A stretch of DNA of 64,000 nt from an uncultured Clostridia bacterium (GTDB lineage Bacteria > Bacillota > Clostridia > Oscillospirales > CAG-272): assembly GCA_947627815.1 (NCBI GenBank), contig CANQXN010000001.1, positions 11,255-75,254 of the forward strand. The letters run 5' to 3'. Positions within the stretch are counted from its first letter, which is position 1. Every line of letters starts with the position of its first letter. Of the stretch, positions 16,144 through 25,414 are shown piece after piece. Made by a program: the position numbers and the translations under genes. The notes beneath the pieces are model-generated. The model ran no database searches. It worked only from the letters and a program-made list of their open reading frames with translations, and was not told where the DNA came from.

Positions 16144-16738
16144 GCTGCCATAGTCCCTCTTTTTTCAGTACATCTATCACTTGTTTTTCCGGATCGTCGT
16201 TTTCGGAATTATCGATCACATATTGACAATGCTTGCGGAAAAAATCATCGCTGTGTTGGTTTGACAGCAGGCGAAGCGCGTTTTCCTCGGTGCGATTGTC
16301 GCGAGCCATGATTCTTTTGACTTTTTCCTTGTGGTCGGCGATCACGGCGATCAGGCAGTCACAGGAGCGGTCAAGACCCGCTTCAAACAAGGTGGGGGCG
16401 TCGAGAAGCAGGCCTTGGCAGCCCGCTGTTTCATAGGAACGCCTGACGGTTTCGTATCGTTCGGCAATGAAAGGAAACACCGTTTGATTTAGCAACGACA
16501 GTTTGCGCGGATCCGAAAAAACCATGCCGCCCAAGCGGACGCGATCAACGGCGCCGGTGCTGTCTAAGATTTCTTTTCCGAATTGAGCGGCGAGCGCTTG
16601 CGTACAGGCGCCCTCTTGCGCGTAGAGCTGATGAACCAGCTTGTCAAAATTGAGAGAAGGGATCCCGTGTTTTTCGAAAATCCGGGCCACATAACTTTTT
16701 CCGCTGCCGGAGGTCCCTGTCAGTCCGAGTATTTTCAT
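16136..16738 (-). CDS. coaE: Dephospho-CoA kinase
   Basis: CoaE phosphorylates the ribose 3'-OH of dephospho-CoA, the last step of coenzyme A synthesis. 200 residues, normal length. The Walker A GLTGTSGSGKS is at the N-terminus; the NFDKLVHQLY, DAPTLFEAGLD and RIMARDNRTEENALRLLSNQ blocks match the family. A promoter lies about 35 bases upstream. In many Firmicutes coaE follows polA and mutM; here it instead leads a two-gene unit with a transglycosylase. Confidence 0.95.
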   Translation of the reverse strand: MKILGLTGTSGSGKSYVARIFEKHGIPSLNFDKLVHQLYAQEGACTQALAAQFGKEILDSTGAVDRVRLGGMVFSDPRKLSLLNQTVFPFIAERYETVRRSYETAGCQGLLLDAPTLFEAGLDRSCDCLIAVIADHKEKVKRIMARDNRTEENALRLLSNQHSDDFFRKHCQYVIDNSENDDPEKQVIDVLKKEGLWQHE

Positions 16739-16769
16739 GACGGCTTCCCTTCTTTTTCCTTTTTAGCTT

Positions 16770-16798
16770 ATTATACTACATTTATTTTGGGAATTCAA
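16770..16798 (-). promoter_or_regulatory. Sigma-A promoter for coaE
   Basis: Minus strand: TTGAAT (16798-16793), 17 bases, TATAAT (16775-16770). Confidence 0.85.
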
Positions 16799-16859
16799 TA
16801 GAACTTCAACAAGTTTTATCGGAAATCCTTGCAAGAGAACAAGAGAAACCGAGATGGTT

Positions 16860-17366
16860 TCAATTGAGAAGAACCACGCAGAAATTCAGAACAAAAGCGA
16901 AAACAAACCAGAGAACCACCGGCACCATCATAATGGCGGAAAGATAACTTCCAGAGGCATAAGAGCGCAATGTCATAAGCGAGAGGAAAAGAATGGCGCC
17001 GCAGAGAATCAGAGAAAAAAGGAAAAGTCTTGCGGAGAAAAAGACGGGATACCAACTGACGATCGCCAGCATCAACAGAGAAAACCAAAGAATCGATTGG
17101 AGTTTAGCGCGTTTGCCGCCATGACGGCAGGGCGAGATCGCGATCCCGAAGGAAGCGCCGAGCAAGGCGAAAACGATGATCCATACGATCACAAATACCA
17201 AGGCCGGCGGCGCGAATCGCGGCAGGAGCAGCATACCGTAGAGTTTGGGGCGTCCGCCTAAGAGAAAGGAAAACAAACCGAGCAGAAAAGCGCCGAGCGC
17301 GCCAAACAGCGCGTATTTCAGATTAGCGCAGCGAAATTCCCTTTTCACATAAACAATTACTTTCAA
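16860..17366 (-). CDS. tspO: TspO/MBR family tryptophan-rich sensory protein
   Basis: 168 residues with five hydrophobic segments, the TspO fold. Landmarks are PRFAPPALVFVIVWIIVFALLG near residue 55 (TspO PPxWVFxIVW), a helix with WYPVFF (normally WSPLFF) and the C-terminal MVPVVLWFVFAFVLN (PYLLWVxFAxxLN). TspO binds porphyrins and acts in stress signalling; the substrate here is unknown. I propose a TTG start at 17366, five bases after GAGGTGA. The ATG at 17384 would put that site inside the gene. The ribosome-binding site is locked in a perfect hairpin. It lies 49 bases downstream of pbp1A. Confidence 0.82.
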   Translation of the reverse strand: MKVIVYVKREFRCANLKYALFGALGAFLLGLFSFLLGGRPKLYGMLLLPRFAPPALVFVIVWIIVFALLGASFGIAISPCRHGGKRAKLQSILWFSLLMLAIVSWYPVFFSARLFLFSLILCGAILFLSLMTLRSYASGSYLSAIMMVPVVLWFVFAFVLNFCVVLLN

Positions 17367-17371
17367 TGAAA

Positions 17372-17399
17372 TCACCTCGCACATATTTATGCGAGGTGA
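17372..17399 (-). promoter_or_regulatory. Hairpin that sequesters the tspO ribosome-binding site
   Basis: TCACCTCGCA (17372-17381) and TGCGAGGTGA (17390-17399) form a perfect 10-bp stem with an 8-base loop. On the minus-strand mRNA the 3' arm contains GAGGTGA, the Shine-Dalgarno of tspO, and the 5' arm copies the 16S anti-SD. No T-run follows, so it is not a good terminator. Confidence 0.75.
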
Positions 17400-17415
17400 A
17401 GGCCGAATATTTCGG

Positions 17416-19773
17416 TCAGGAAACCGCCGCCGGCAAATGCCGCGTGCAGAATCGATTATAAGGAGAGGAAGTGCTGCTTTTGCCCATAAAGACATCATCG
17501 GGAACATAATTCTGATAGTATGGCTCTGATAACCCCATATAGGGCAGATAGGCGGCGGGCAGTTTCATGGCGGTATACTCGGCGTCCGTTATTGTGATCG
17601 AAAAAGGAAAGGATCTGTCCACGAGCAAAAACCCCTTTTTTGTCAACGATTCCCAAGGGCAGGCCGATCCCGCAATCCCCTCGCCTTCGGTGCAATAATC
17701 CAGAAGAATATGCGTCTCACAAAGCGTTTTCGGCAATGTGGTTACCGTAAAGAAGCCGATTTTGGACTGTGAGCCGCGGGGATCCGCCAGACAGGCCTCG
17801 GTAGGAATACCGCCGGAACATGCGCAGTAATGCGCTTCGACCAACAGGCCGAAATCAAACTCCTTTGTTGGCGTTTCTTTTTGTTTTGTGATTTCTGTCA
17901 TGATCTCATCCCAAACCCGAATGTGCTTTTTTAACGATATTTTGGAAAGAGAGGCGGGGGTATCATACCCAAGCCAGATACCGGCGAGATAATCGGGCGT
18001 ATATCCGACAAACCAGCGGTCGCGATTGTCATCGGTGGTGCCGGTTTTTCCCGCCACATCGCAAAGATCGTTCAATTCTGTAATGCCTCCGTGGGCCGTG
18101 CCGCCGCTTTCGGAAATCACCTTGGTCAAAAGCTTAGTCAGCGTTTGCGTCGTTTCTTCGGATAGCACGATTTCTCCTTTTGCGGTGTTATCCACAATGA
18201 CATTTCCGCTGCGGTCAAGTATTTTCAATACCGTTCGGCCTTGAGAATAAATGCCGTCATTAGCCAAAGCGGTGTAACCGCTGACCAGAGAGGCGAGCGA
18301 AACGCCATATTTCATGCCGCCCATGGCCAAAGCGGAAGCAGATCGGTCTTCCGTATCATCTAATGTGGTAAAGCCCAATTGTTCGGTGAGAAACTGATAG
18401 GAGGCGTCGATTCCCAATTGATCCAGCACTTTGACGCTGACCGTGTTGAGCGAGCGGGAGATAGCATATTCCAAAGAAACAAGTCCCGCATACACGCCGG
18501 AAGCGTTGTGCGGCCAGTAGGTTCTCTTTGCGGTGTCAAAACGAACCGGCGTATCGTCAAAGGCGGAACCGTAATGAATCAGTCCGGCCTCCAGTGCCGG
18601 CGCATATACCGACAGAGGCTTGATCGAAGAACCCGGGGAGCGCAGTGTCTGAACCGCCCGGTTTAATACCCGACTTCCCTGTTTGTCTCCCAGACCGCCG
18701 GCCAGCGCAAGAATGTTGCCGGTCTTAGGGTCCATAACGACAAACGCCGACTGTACGCCTTCGGCGCCGAAGAGGTCGGCATCGGCATAATACCGTTCCA
18801 CGATGGCTTGAAGAGACGGGTCTTCCGCTATGATGATACGGTATCCGCCGTTATAAAGGTATTGCAACGCCACCTGGCGGGAGACGCTTAAAGTGTCGGA
18901 AAGCAGTGCTATCGCCTCGTCAATGACAGCATCGGTATACCAGGAAGTAGTCACACTCGCCGTATGCTGACTGTTGACAGAGAGCGTCAGCTCTTTGCCG
19001 TATGCCTCTTGAAATTCATCGGCGGAAATAAATCCCTGCGCATACATTTCTTCGAGGATCAGGTTGCGCCGTTCGGCGTTATTTTCGGGGTGAAGAATGG
19101 GATTCCATTTGGTGGGCGCTTGAGTAATGGCGGCGATGGCTGCGGATTCGATTAAGGTCAATTGGGAGATGTCTTTGTTGAAATAAATCTCTGCGGCCGC
19201 TTTGACGCCGTATGCGCCCTGCGATAAATAGATGGTGTTCAGATATAACTCCAAAATATCATCTTTGGACAGTTCTTTTTCAAGAGCGATGGCCCGCATG
19301 ATTTCTTCTAACTTCCGATGAACGGTGATTTCATCTTCTCCGGTGATGTTTTTGATTAGTTGCTGGGTAATGGTAGAGCCGCCCGGCGTGGAGCCGGAAG
19401 AAAACAAATATTTCCAGGCGGCTTTGACGGTCGTGATAAAATCAAAGCCTTTATGGCTGTAAAAACGCTTATCTTCAATCGCAATAAACGCGTTTTCCAG
19501 ATTATCCGGGATATCTTCCAGCGTGGCATATTCATTGTATTTGCCGGAAACGAGTTCTCCCGCTCCCACCTCGGACAAGCCTTGTTCCGTGACGGCGTAC
19601 ATTTGAGACGGATTGCCCTGATTGCCGGATAAAAGGACAATATTCGAAACATCGGTGTCTATCTGTGTATGAATATACACGGTAAAAACCACGGTGCCGA
19701 TCACGGTGATAACCAAAAAAACCGAGCCGACGATCAAAAAAACGCGCAGAGCCGTTCTGCCGAACTTTTTCAT
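17416..19773 (-). CDS. Class A penicillin-binding protein (PBP1A type)
   Basis: A bifunctional peptidoglycan synthase of 785 residues: an N-terminal membrane helix (about 11-34), a GT51 glycosyltransferase with catalytic Glu near residue 100 (AFIAIEDKRFYSHKGFD) and GSTITQQLIKN, then a transpeptidase with SPGSSIKP (SxxK), SRSLN (SxN) and AGKTGTTDD (KTG). After the KTG block comes a C-terminal region rich in cysteines (HYCACSGGIPTEAC, LCETH, DYCTEG, SACPWES) that is probably extracellular. The start region is enclosed in a large inverted repeat. It follows dnaE by 83 bases. Confidence 0.95.
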   Translation of the reverse strand: MKKFGRTALRVFLIVGSVFLVITVIGTVVFTVYIHTQIDTDVSNIVLLSGNQGNPSQMYAVTEQGLSEVGAGELVSGKYNEYATLEDIPDNLENAFIAIEDKRFYSHKGFDFITTVKAAWKYLFSSGSTPGGSTITQQLIKNITGEDEITVHRKLEEIMRAIALEKELSKDDILELYLNTIYLSQGAYGVKAAAEIYFNKDISQLTLIESAAIAAITQAPTKWNPILHPENNAERRNLILEEMYAQGFISADEFQEAYGKELTLSVNSQHTASVTTSWYTDAVIDEAIALLSDTLSVSRQVALQYLYNGGYRIIIAEDPSLQAIVERYYADADLFGAEGVQSAFVVMDPKTGNILALAGGLGDKQGSRVLNRAVQTLRSPGSSIKPLSVYAPALEAGLIHYGSAFDDTPVRFDTAKRTYWPHNASGVYAGLVSLEYAISRSLNTVSVKVLDQLGIDASYQFLTEQLGFTTLDDTEDRSASALAMGGMKYGVSLASLVSGYTALANDGIYSQGRTVLKILDRSGNVIVDNTAKGEIVLSEETTQTLTKLLTKVISESGGTAHGGITELNDLCDVAGKTGTTDDNRDRWFVGYTPDYLAGIWLGYDTPASLSKISLKKHIRVWDEIMTEITKQKETPTKEFDFGLLVEAHYCACSGGIPTEACLADPRGSQSKIGFFTVTTLPKTLCETHILLDYCTEGEGIAGSACPWESLTKKGFLLVDRSFPFSITITDAEYTAMKLPAAYLPYMGLSEPYYQNYVPDDVFMGKSSTSSPYNRFCTRHLPAAVS

Positions 19774-19811
19774 AAAATCACCTCTATGAAAGTATCGGCA
19801 GAACGGCTCTG
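19747..19811 (-). repeat. 17-bp inverted repeat enclosing the pbp1A start
   Basis: CAGAGCCGTTCTGCCGA (19747-19763) is the exact reverse complement of 19795-19811. The 31 bases between can extend the stem with small bulges (start codon CAT 19771-19773 opposite ATG 19786-19788), leaving the Shine-Dalgarno AGAGGTGA in the apical loop. On the minus strand the 3' arm lies within codons 4-9 of pbp1A and is followed after CGCG by seven T residues. It may be an intrinsic terminator or attenuator of dnaE read-through, or a translational control structure. Confidence 0.85.
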
Positions 19812-19856
19812 TTTTAGTCGCTATAACAAACGCCCCTGTTTAAATTTGAGACAGCA

Positions 19857-22800
19857 TCAGCGAAGAATAACATTTTCTTCCCCGAGGATTTTTTTCATCG
19901 TCTCTACAACAATACGCGAGGTGCGCAGGCGCGTACCCGTCACTTTGATATATTTCTTTTCCGCGTTGTTATAAAGCACAATTTCCGCATTGGCTTCCTC
20001 AAAGAAAATTCGGATAAGTCCCATGATCCGGCGGTAGGCAGAGCCGCTCATATCCGGCAGGCGAAGAAAGATTTTTTGCGCCGGCAATACTTCCTCGATG
20101 GGGGCTTTGAACGCGGGTCTTGCGGCAAACCGAGCGGGCGGCGCCTCATGGACGGTCGTTCCCGCTTCTGACCTTGCGACAGGGTTTATGCGTGTCGCAG
20201 TGGGTGTTTGTTGACTCTTCTCTGTCACCATCGTTCTGGTGGCGGCGGTTGGCTGCGTTTTTGAATTGGCAAAAGCCTCTGCCGGGGCTACCCTGCCGGA
20301 AAGGTTCGAGCCTGCCGTCTGTTTGGCGGCGGCGTTTAATTTCAACGGGCGCAGGGACTGGACGATCAGTTTGACAGCCTCGTCCTCTCGCGATGTGACG
20401 GTCGCGTTGACCGCAATCGCCTGATCAATTGTAAAAAGATCTCGGTATGCCAGATAGAGTTTGGGAAAGACGATCAGTTCGATTTCGCCAAAATAATCAT
20501 CTACGGTAACAAAGGCCATGACCTCGCCCGACTTCGTGTTCTTGCGCGTTATTTTGGACACAATTCCCACGATGGATACAACATCCTTGTCGTGCATTGT
20601 ACCATATTCTTCGCTTTCCTCATTGAAGGCGGCGTGGATTTTGGTGATGGGCAAGTGCTGTAAAGCGGCAATATCGTCCGAATAGTCGTCCAAAAGATTG
20701 CCGGAAAGATAGATTCCGATGCACTCCTTTTCTAAACGGAGCTTTTGCTGTGCCGTGAGCGGCTCGCATGAGGGGAAAACATAGCCGCTTTCCGCCGTGA
20801 TATCCTCTTCTAGTTGCGAAAAGAGATCGGTTTGGCCGCTCAAATTGCGGTTGGCGGTATTGGACAATTTATTGTGCAACTCTTCCGCAGCCGTGAGGAG
20901 GCGGTTTCTCTCTATGCCCAAGGCGTCAAAAGCGCCCACGCTGATTAAGGCGATAAGCTGCGCTTTGGTGATCCCGTATTTCAGCATCCGTTCGTTGAAG
21001 TCAAGATAAGAAGCAAACGGCTTGAACCGGCGCTCCGCCAGAATATTCTCCACCAAAGAAGTGCCGATCTGCTTGACTCCGGCAAGGCCGAATCGGATGG
21101 CATCGCCGCTGACCGAAAAATCGACGCCGCTTTCGTTGATATCCGGCGGCAGGACACGAATTTTTTGTTTGGCACATTCGTTGATATACTCGGCAATCTT
21201 TTCGTTTCTTCCCATCACCGAGGAAAGCAAAGAGGCGTAATATGCCAAAGGATAATGAGCTTTCAGATAGGCGGTTCTGTAAGAAATAAAGGCATAAGAG
21301 GCGGCGTGGCTTTTATTGAAAGCATATTTCGCAAAGCCTGCCATCTCATCAAAAAGCGCGGAAGCGTCCTCCTGAGAAATCAAATTGGCTTTGGCGCCTT
21401 TCAGAAAATCGGCGCGTTCCTTTTCCATACCGTCGGCTTTCTTCTTCGCCATGGCGCGCCGGATGATGTCGGCTTTGCCATAAGAGAAGCCGGCCACTTT
21501 CCGGCAAATCTGCATGACTTGTTCCTGATAGATGATGATCCCACTGGTATCATCCAGAATTTCTTTCAGTTGAGGAATTTTATAGGAAATGCGTTCGGGG
21601 TGTTCGCGGTTTTCAAGATACCGTGGAATGGATTCCATGGGACCGGGGCGATAAAGCGAAATAGCCAGTGTGACTTCTTCGATATTGCGCGGCTTCATTT
21701 TGCTGAGCAGCCGTTTGAGTCCTGCGGACTCCAATTGGAAAACGCCGGCCGTCTGCCCTTTGGCGATCAGATCCAGTGTAACGGCATCGTCGGTCGGAAT
21801 CTTTTGAATCCGAAATTCAGGTTCGCTTCGCCGGATTATTTTTTCCGCTCTGTCAATGATGGTGAGATTGCGCAGCGCCAGAAAATCAAATTTTAAAAGT
21901 CCAAGCGCCTCCACATTGGTCATATTGAACTGGGTCAGCACGACATCGCCGCTGGTGGTCAGCGGAACATAGTCGGTGAGCGGTTTTGCGGTGATAATTA
22001 CGCCGGCCGCGTGAGTCGAAATGTTTCTGGGCATACCCTCCAGCGCCTTGGCTTTTTCGATGAGATCGTTGACTTTGGCGGATTGGCGGCAGAGCGTCCG
22101 AAGCTCGTCGGTCATCAGCTCGTCGATATGGGTGGCTTTGCTGTTATTGAGCATTTTGACGATCTTATCTACCTCGGCATAAGGCATGTCCATGACCCGT
22201 CCCACATCGCGGATCGCCTGCTTGGCCGCCAGTGTGCCGAAAGTAATGATTTGAGACACCCTGTCGCTGCCGTATTTCTGTGTGACATATTCAATTACGG
22301 CGTCCCGTTTATCGTCTCCGAAATCGATATCGAAATCGGGCATGGAGATTCGCTCCGGATTCAGAAACCGTTCGAACAACAGATGATAGCGCAGAGAATC
22401 CACCTCGGTGATGCCGATCAGATAGGCGACAAGACTGCCCGCGCCGGAACCGCGCCCCGGCCCTACGGCAATCCCGTGCGAGCGGGCATAATTGACAAAA
22501 TCCCAGACAATCAGATAATACTGATCGTACCCCATGTTGGAGATGACCAAAAGTTCGTATAGAATCCGCGCCTTATAATCATCCCGCGTGAGTGTGTCAT
22601 CAAAGGTGATTTCGCCCGATCGGATTTTGTTTTCCAAGCCCTCGTATGTGAGCTTTTCCAAAAATTTTTTCGGCGTCGTATTTTCCGGGAGCGGATAAAC
22701 CGGCAATTGGTTTTTGCCGAAAACAAAATCAAATTGGCATTTTTCGGCGATCCGTACCGTGTTTTCCAATGCCTCCGGCAGATCCCGAAAAAGCGCGTTC

Positions 22801-23549
22801 ATTTCCTCGGTGGAACGGTAATAGAAATCGTTTGTGGCAAAGCCCATGGCGTTGGGGTCTGATAATTTGGTGTTTGTCTGAATGGCGAGTAAGACCGCCT
22901 GTGTTTCGGCATCGCTTTTTTTCAGATAGTGAACATCATTCGTGGCCACAATGGGAATGTCGAGTTTTCTGGCAATTGACAGCGCCTCTTTGTTGACGAT
23001 TTCCTGTTCTTCTATCCCATTTCTTTGCAGTTCGATATAAAAGTCATCGCCGAAAAGCCCCTTCAACTCGGCGGCAAAGCGTACGGCTTCTTCTATGTCG
23101 TTTTGGAGAATCGCTTTGCTGATGCGGCCGGAGAGACAGCCGGAAAGACAAATCAACCCCTCGTGATGTTCGCGCAATAGCTCCATATCGATACGCGGCT
23201 TGACATAAAATCCTTCGGTGAAGGATTTCGAAACCATATAGATTAAATTCTGATAGCCGGTTTGATTTTTTACCAAAAGAATCAGGTGACTGTTGAAATA
23301 GGCTTGCGTCCGTATTTTATTCAACCGGGATGCTTCCGCGAGATATACCTCACACCCGATGATGGGTTGGATCCCTTCTTGCACACAAGCCTTGTAAAAA
23401 TCAACGGCGCCGTACATGACACCGTGATCTGTGATTGCTACCGCTTTGTGACCGGCCGCCTTCGCCATACGGGGAATTTCGGCAATACGGCAGGCGCCGT
23501 CCAGAAGACTGTATTCACTATGGAGATGAAGGTGAACAAAATCACTCAT
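19857..23549 (-). CDS. dnaE: DNA polymerase III alpha subunit (DnaE)
   Basis: 1230 residues. The order is a PHP domain (HLHSEYSLLDGACRI at the N-terminus), a C-family polymerase core with PDFDIDFGDDKRD carrying two catalytic aspartates near residue 400, a helix-hairpin-helix region, and an OB-fold (VVSIVGIVSKITRKNTKSG, about 1000-1080). After the OB-fold comes a low-complexity Ala/Thr linker and a short C-terminal domain. There is no internal 3'-5' exonuclease, so this is DnaE, not PolC. AAGGAAG precedes the ATG. It follows whiA by 33 bases. Confidence 0.96.
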   Translation of the reverse strand: MSDFVHLHLHSEYSLLDGACRIAEIPRMAKAAGHKAVAITDHGVMYGAVDFYKACVQEGIQPIIGCEVYLAEASRLNKIRTQAYFNSHLILLVKNQTGYQNLIYMVSKSFTEGFYVKPRIDMELLREHHEGLICLSGCLSGRISKAILQNDIEEAVRFAAELKGLFGDDFYIELQRNGIEEQEIVNKEALSIARKLDIPIVATNDVHYLKKSDAETQAVLLAIQTNTKLSDPNAMGFATNDFYYRSTEEMNALFRDLPEALENTVRIAEKCQFDFVFGKNQLPVYPLPENTTPKKFLEKLTYEGLENKIRSGEITFDDTLTRDDYKARILYELLVISNMGYDQYYLIVWDFVNYARSHGIAVGPGRGSGAGSLVAYLIGITEVDSLRYHLLFERFLNPERISMPDFDIDFGDDKRDAVIEYVTQKYGSDRVSQIITFGTLAAKQAIRDVGRVMDMPYAEVDKIVKMLNNSKATHIDELMTDELRTLCRQSAKVNDLIEKAKALEGMPRNISTHAAGVIITAKPLTDYVPLTTSGDVVLTQFNMTNVEALGLLKFDFLALRNLTIIDRAEKIIRRSEPEFRIQKIPTDDAVTLDLIAKGQTAGVFQLESAGLKRLLSKMKPRNIEEVTLAISLYRPGPMESIPRYLENREHPERISYKIPQLKEILDDTSGIIIYQEQVMQICRKVAGFSYGKADIIRRAMAKKKADGMEKERADFLKGAKANLISQEDASALFDEMAGFAKYAFNKSHAASYAFISYRTAYLKAHYPLAYYASLLSSVMGRNEKIAEYINECAKQKIRVLPPDINESGVDFSVSGDAIRFGLAGVKQIGTSLVENILAERRFKPFASYLDFNERMLKYGITKAQLIALISVGAFDALGIERNRLLTAAEELHNKLSNTANRNLSGQTDLFSQLEEDITAESGYVFPSCEPLTAQQKLRLEKECIGIYLSGNLLDDYSDDIAALQHLPITKIHAAFNEESEEYGTMHDKDVVSIVGIVSKITRKNTKSGEVMAFVTVDDYFGEIELIVFPKLYLAYRDLFTIDQAIAVNATVTSREDEAVKLIVQSLRPLKLNAAAKQTAGSNLSGRVAPAEAFANSKTQPTAATRTMVTEKSQQTPTATRINPVARSEAGTTVHEAPPARFAARPAFKAPIEEVLPAQKIFLRLPDMSGSAYRRIMGLIRIFFEEANAEIVLYNNAEKKYIKVTGTRLRTSRIVVETMKKILGEENVILR

Positions 23550-23582
23550 TTTTTCTTCCTTTCCCTTCCCTGGGGTATCATA

Positions 23583-24500
23583 TCAGAGAAGGTGTTCTTT
23601 GGCAAAACGGAGAATTTTCTGCAAGCGATGATTGACGCCTGATTTGGTGAGCGGCGGCTCGTGCATCGCCGCGATTTCCGGCAAGGAACATTCGGGATGT
23701 TCCAGACGAATTTGCGCCGTGATTTGCAATTCCTTGGGGAGCAGTTGAATTTTTCCAGACTCCGCAAGCAAGCGGATCGCGCGCAGTTGATGCGCGGCGG
23801 CGGAGGTGGAACGGGCGATATTGAAGGTGTCGCAATTGACACGCCGGTTTTCTTCCCCGCGCAGTTTGCGGAAACGGCCGATATCCATCATTTGGAAGGA
23901 GGCGTTTTGCGCGCCGATAGCGAGAAGAAAATCTTCAATGTTTTCACTGTTTTTGAAATAAAGCGCCGGACTGTTGCGGCGGATAATTTGTTTGGGAGCA
24001 AGCCCGAGTTCGGTTAGAAGAGCGGCAAACATCGCGCGCACCTGTTCGCTTTTCAAGAGTAATTCCAGATGGTATCCCTTGCTGTCCGGCGAGGAGACGG
24101 TGCCGGAGGCGAGAAAGAGGCCGCGCAAAAGGCAAAAGCGGCAGGCCTCGCAGGTGAGAAAGGTCGTCATGTCGGTAAGGCAGGCATTTAATACCTCGAC
24201 GCTTCTGTTTACCGTCTCGACAGGCGGCGCAAGAAGTTTGGCATAAGAGGAGCCACCGGGGCGTCCGACGGCCGAAGGCAACGCGCCTGTTTCTTCAAAT
24301 TGCGGCGTCACCGATGTCATTTGCCTAAAAAGCCAGGAAAAAAGCGCCCGGATATTTTCGTTGTCGGTGGAAAAAACAAGGACGCGATTTTCCGGAACAT
24401 ACTGCGCAAACAACATGCCCAACAAAAGAGCGCGCCGACAGCATCTTTTTTTTACGGTCAGTGTGCAAAGGGTATCTTTGACTTCCGAAGAAAAAGACAC
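23583..24500 (-). CDS. whiA: DNA-binding protein WhiA
   Basis: 305 residues from a GTG at 24500, chosen because AGGAGGG lies six bases ahead and the family starts with SFSSEVK. The N-terminal region is a LAGLIDADG-like domain (FLTCEACRFCLLRGLFLASGTV) and the C-terminus is a helix-turn-helix (LPEIAAMHEPPLTKSGVNHR). WhiA influences cell division and chromosome segregation in Firmicutes and sporulation in Streptomyces. The conserved rapZ-whiA pairing is present, with the start 12 bases after rapZ. Confidence 0.94.
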   Translation of the reverse strand: MSFSSEVKDTLCTLTVKKRCCRRALLLGMLFAQYVPENRVLVFSTDNENIRALFSWLFRQMTSVTPQFEETGALPSAVGRPGGSSYAKLLAPPVETVNRSVEVLNACLTDMTTFLTCEACRFCLLRGLFLASGTVSSPDSKGYHLELLLKSEQVRAMFAALLTELGLAPKQIIRRNSPALYFKNSENIEDFLLAIGAQNASFQMMDIGRFRKLRGEENRRVNCDTFNIARSTSAAAHQLRAIRLLAESGKIQLLPKELQITAQIRLEHPECSLPEIAAMHEPPLTKSGVNHRLQKILRFAKEHLL

Positions 24501-24511
24501 GAGAATCCCTC

Positions 24512-25378
24512 CTATTTGGCAATATCCCGATGCATCGTCAGCGCGGTGCAATTTTCACAGCCGCCAAGATGCTTACAAAGCGCTTCCGCCATGGTGACAG
24601 AACGGTGTTTTCCGCCGGTACAGCCGAACGCCACATTGAGCTGCGACCGACCGTCCCCGAGATAAAGCGGCAGAAGATACTCCACAAGATCACAGATCTT
24701 TTTAAAAAAGGTTTGTGATGTTTCAAAAGACATGACATAATCGGAAACTTCCTTGTCAAGTCCTGTTTTGTGTTTTAACTCATCGATATAAAAAGGATTG
24801 GGCAAACAGCGCACATCAAAGACGAGATCCGCTTCGTGCGGCAGCCCATACTTGAATCCAAACGAAAAACACTGAACCACGAGCTGCGGCGCGGTGTTGC
24901 CGTGAACAATGCGGTTCAACTGTTCACGGCAGGCGTTTTGCGATAAATGACTGGTATCGATGACATCGTCCGCCAAACGCTTGACTTCCGAGAGCATGAA
25001 CTGTTCTTTCTGCAGTGCCTGAGAGAGCGTCATGGGATGAGAGAGCATCAGCGGATGCGTACGCCGCGTTTCTTTGTAGCGATTGATCAGAACTTCCGGC
25101 GAAGCGTCAAGGAACAGCAGATGGCAATGACCGTAGGATTTTTCACGAATCCCGTTGAGAATGGTGATCAACTCGTTAAAGTTATCGCAGCCCCGAACAT
25201 CAATGATCAAGGCAATCTTCTGGTTTTTTCCTTCTTGGTGGGAATATAGATCAATAAATTGAGAAAGGAGGCTGACGGGAATATTATCAATACAATAATA
25301 ACCAAAATCCTCAAGTACACTGCCGACAAAAGTCTTTCCCGCGCCGGACATACCGGTTACAATCATGATATCCATCAT
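24512..25378 (-). CDS. rapZ: RNase adapter/nucleotide-binding protein RapZ (YvcJ)
   Basis: 288 residues with Walker A VTGMSGAGKTF at the N-terminus, a Walker B-like IALIIDVRGCDN, and the C-terminal GCTGGKHRSVTMAEAL typical of the RapZ/YvcJ family. In B. subtilis YvcJ hydrolyses GTP and affects competence; in E. coli RapZ controls glucosamine-6-phosphate synthesis through a small RNA. The role here is probably regulatory for cell-wall precursors, an inference supported by murB next door. Either of two adjacent ATGs may start it. Confidence 0.93.
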   Translation of the reverse strand: MMDIMIVTGMSGAGKTFVGSVLEDFGYYCIDNIPVSLLSQFIDLYSHQEGKNQKIALIIDVRGCDNFNELITILNGIREKSYGHCHLLFLDASPEVLINRYKETRRTHPLMLSHPMTLSQALQKEQFMLSEVKRLADDVIDTSHLSQNACREQLNRIVHGNTAPQLVVQCFSFGFKYGLPHEADLVFDVRCLPNPFYIDELKHKTGLDKEVSDYVMSFETSQTFFKKICDLVEYLLPLYLGDGRSQLNVAFGCTGGKHRSVTMAEALCKHLGGCENCTALTMHRDIAK

Positions 25379-25414
25379 AACACCATCCTTCTCCTTATAG
25401 AAATTTCAAGCGTT

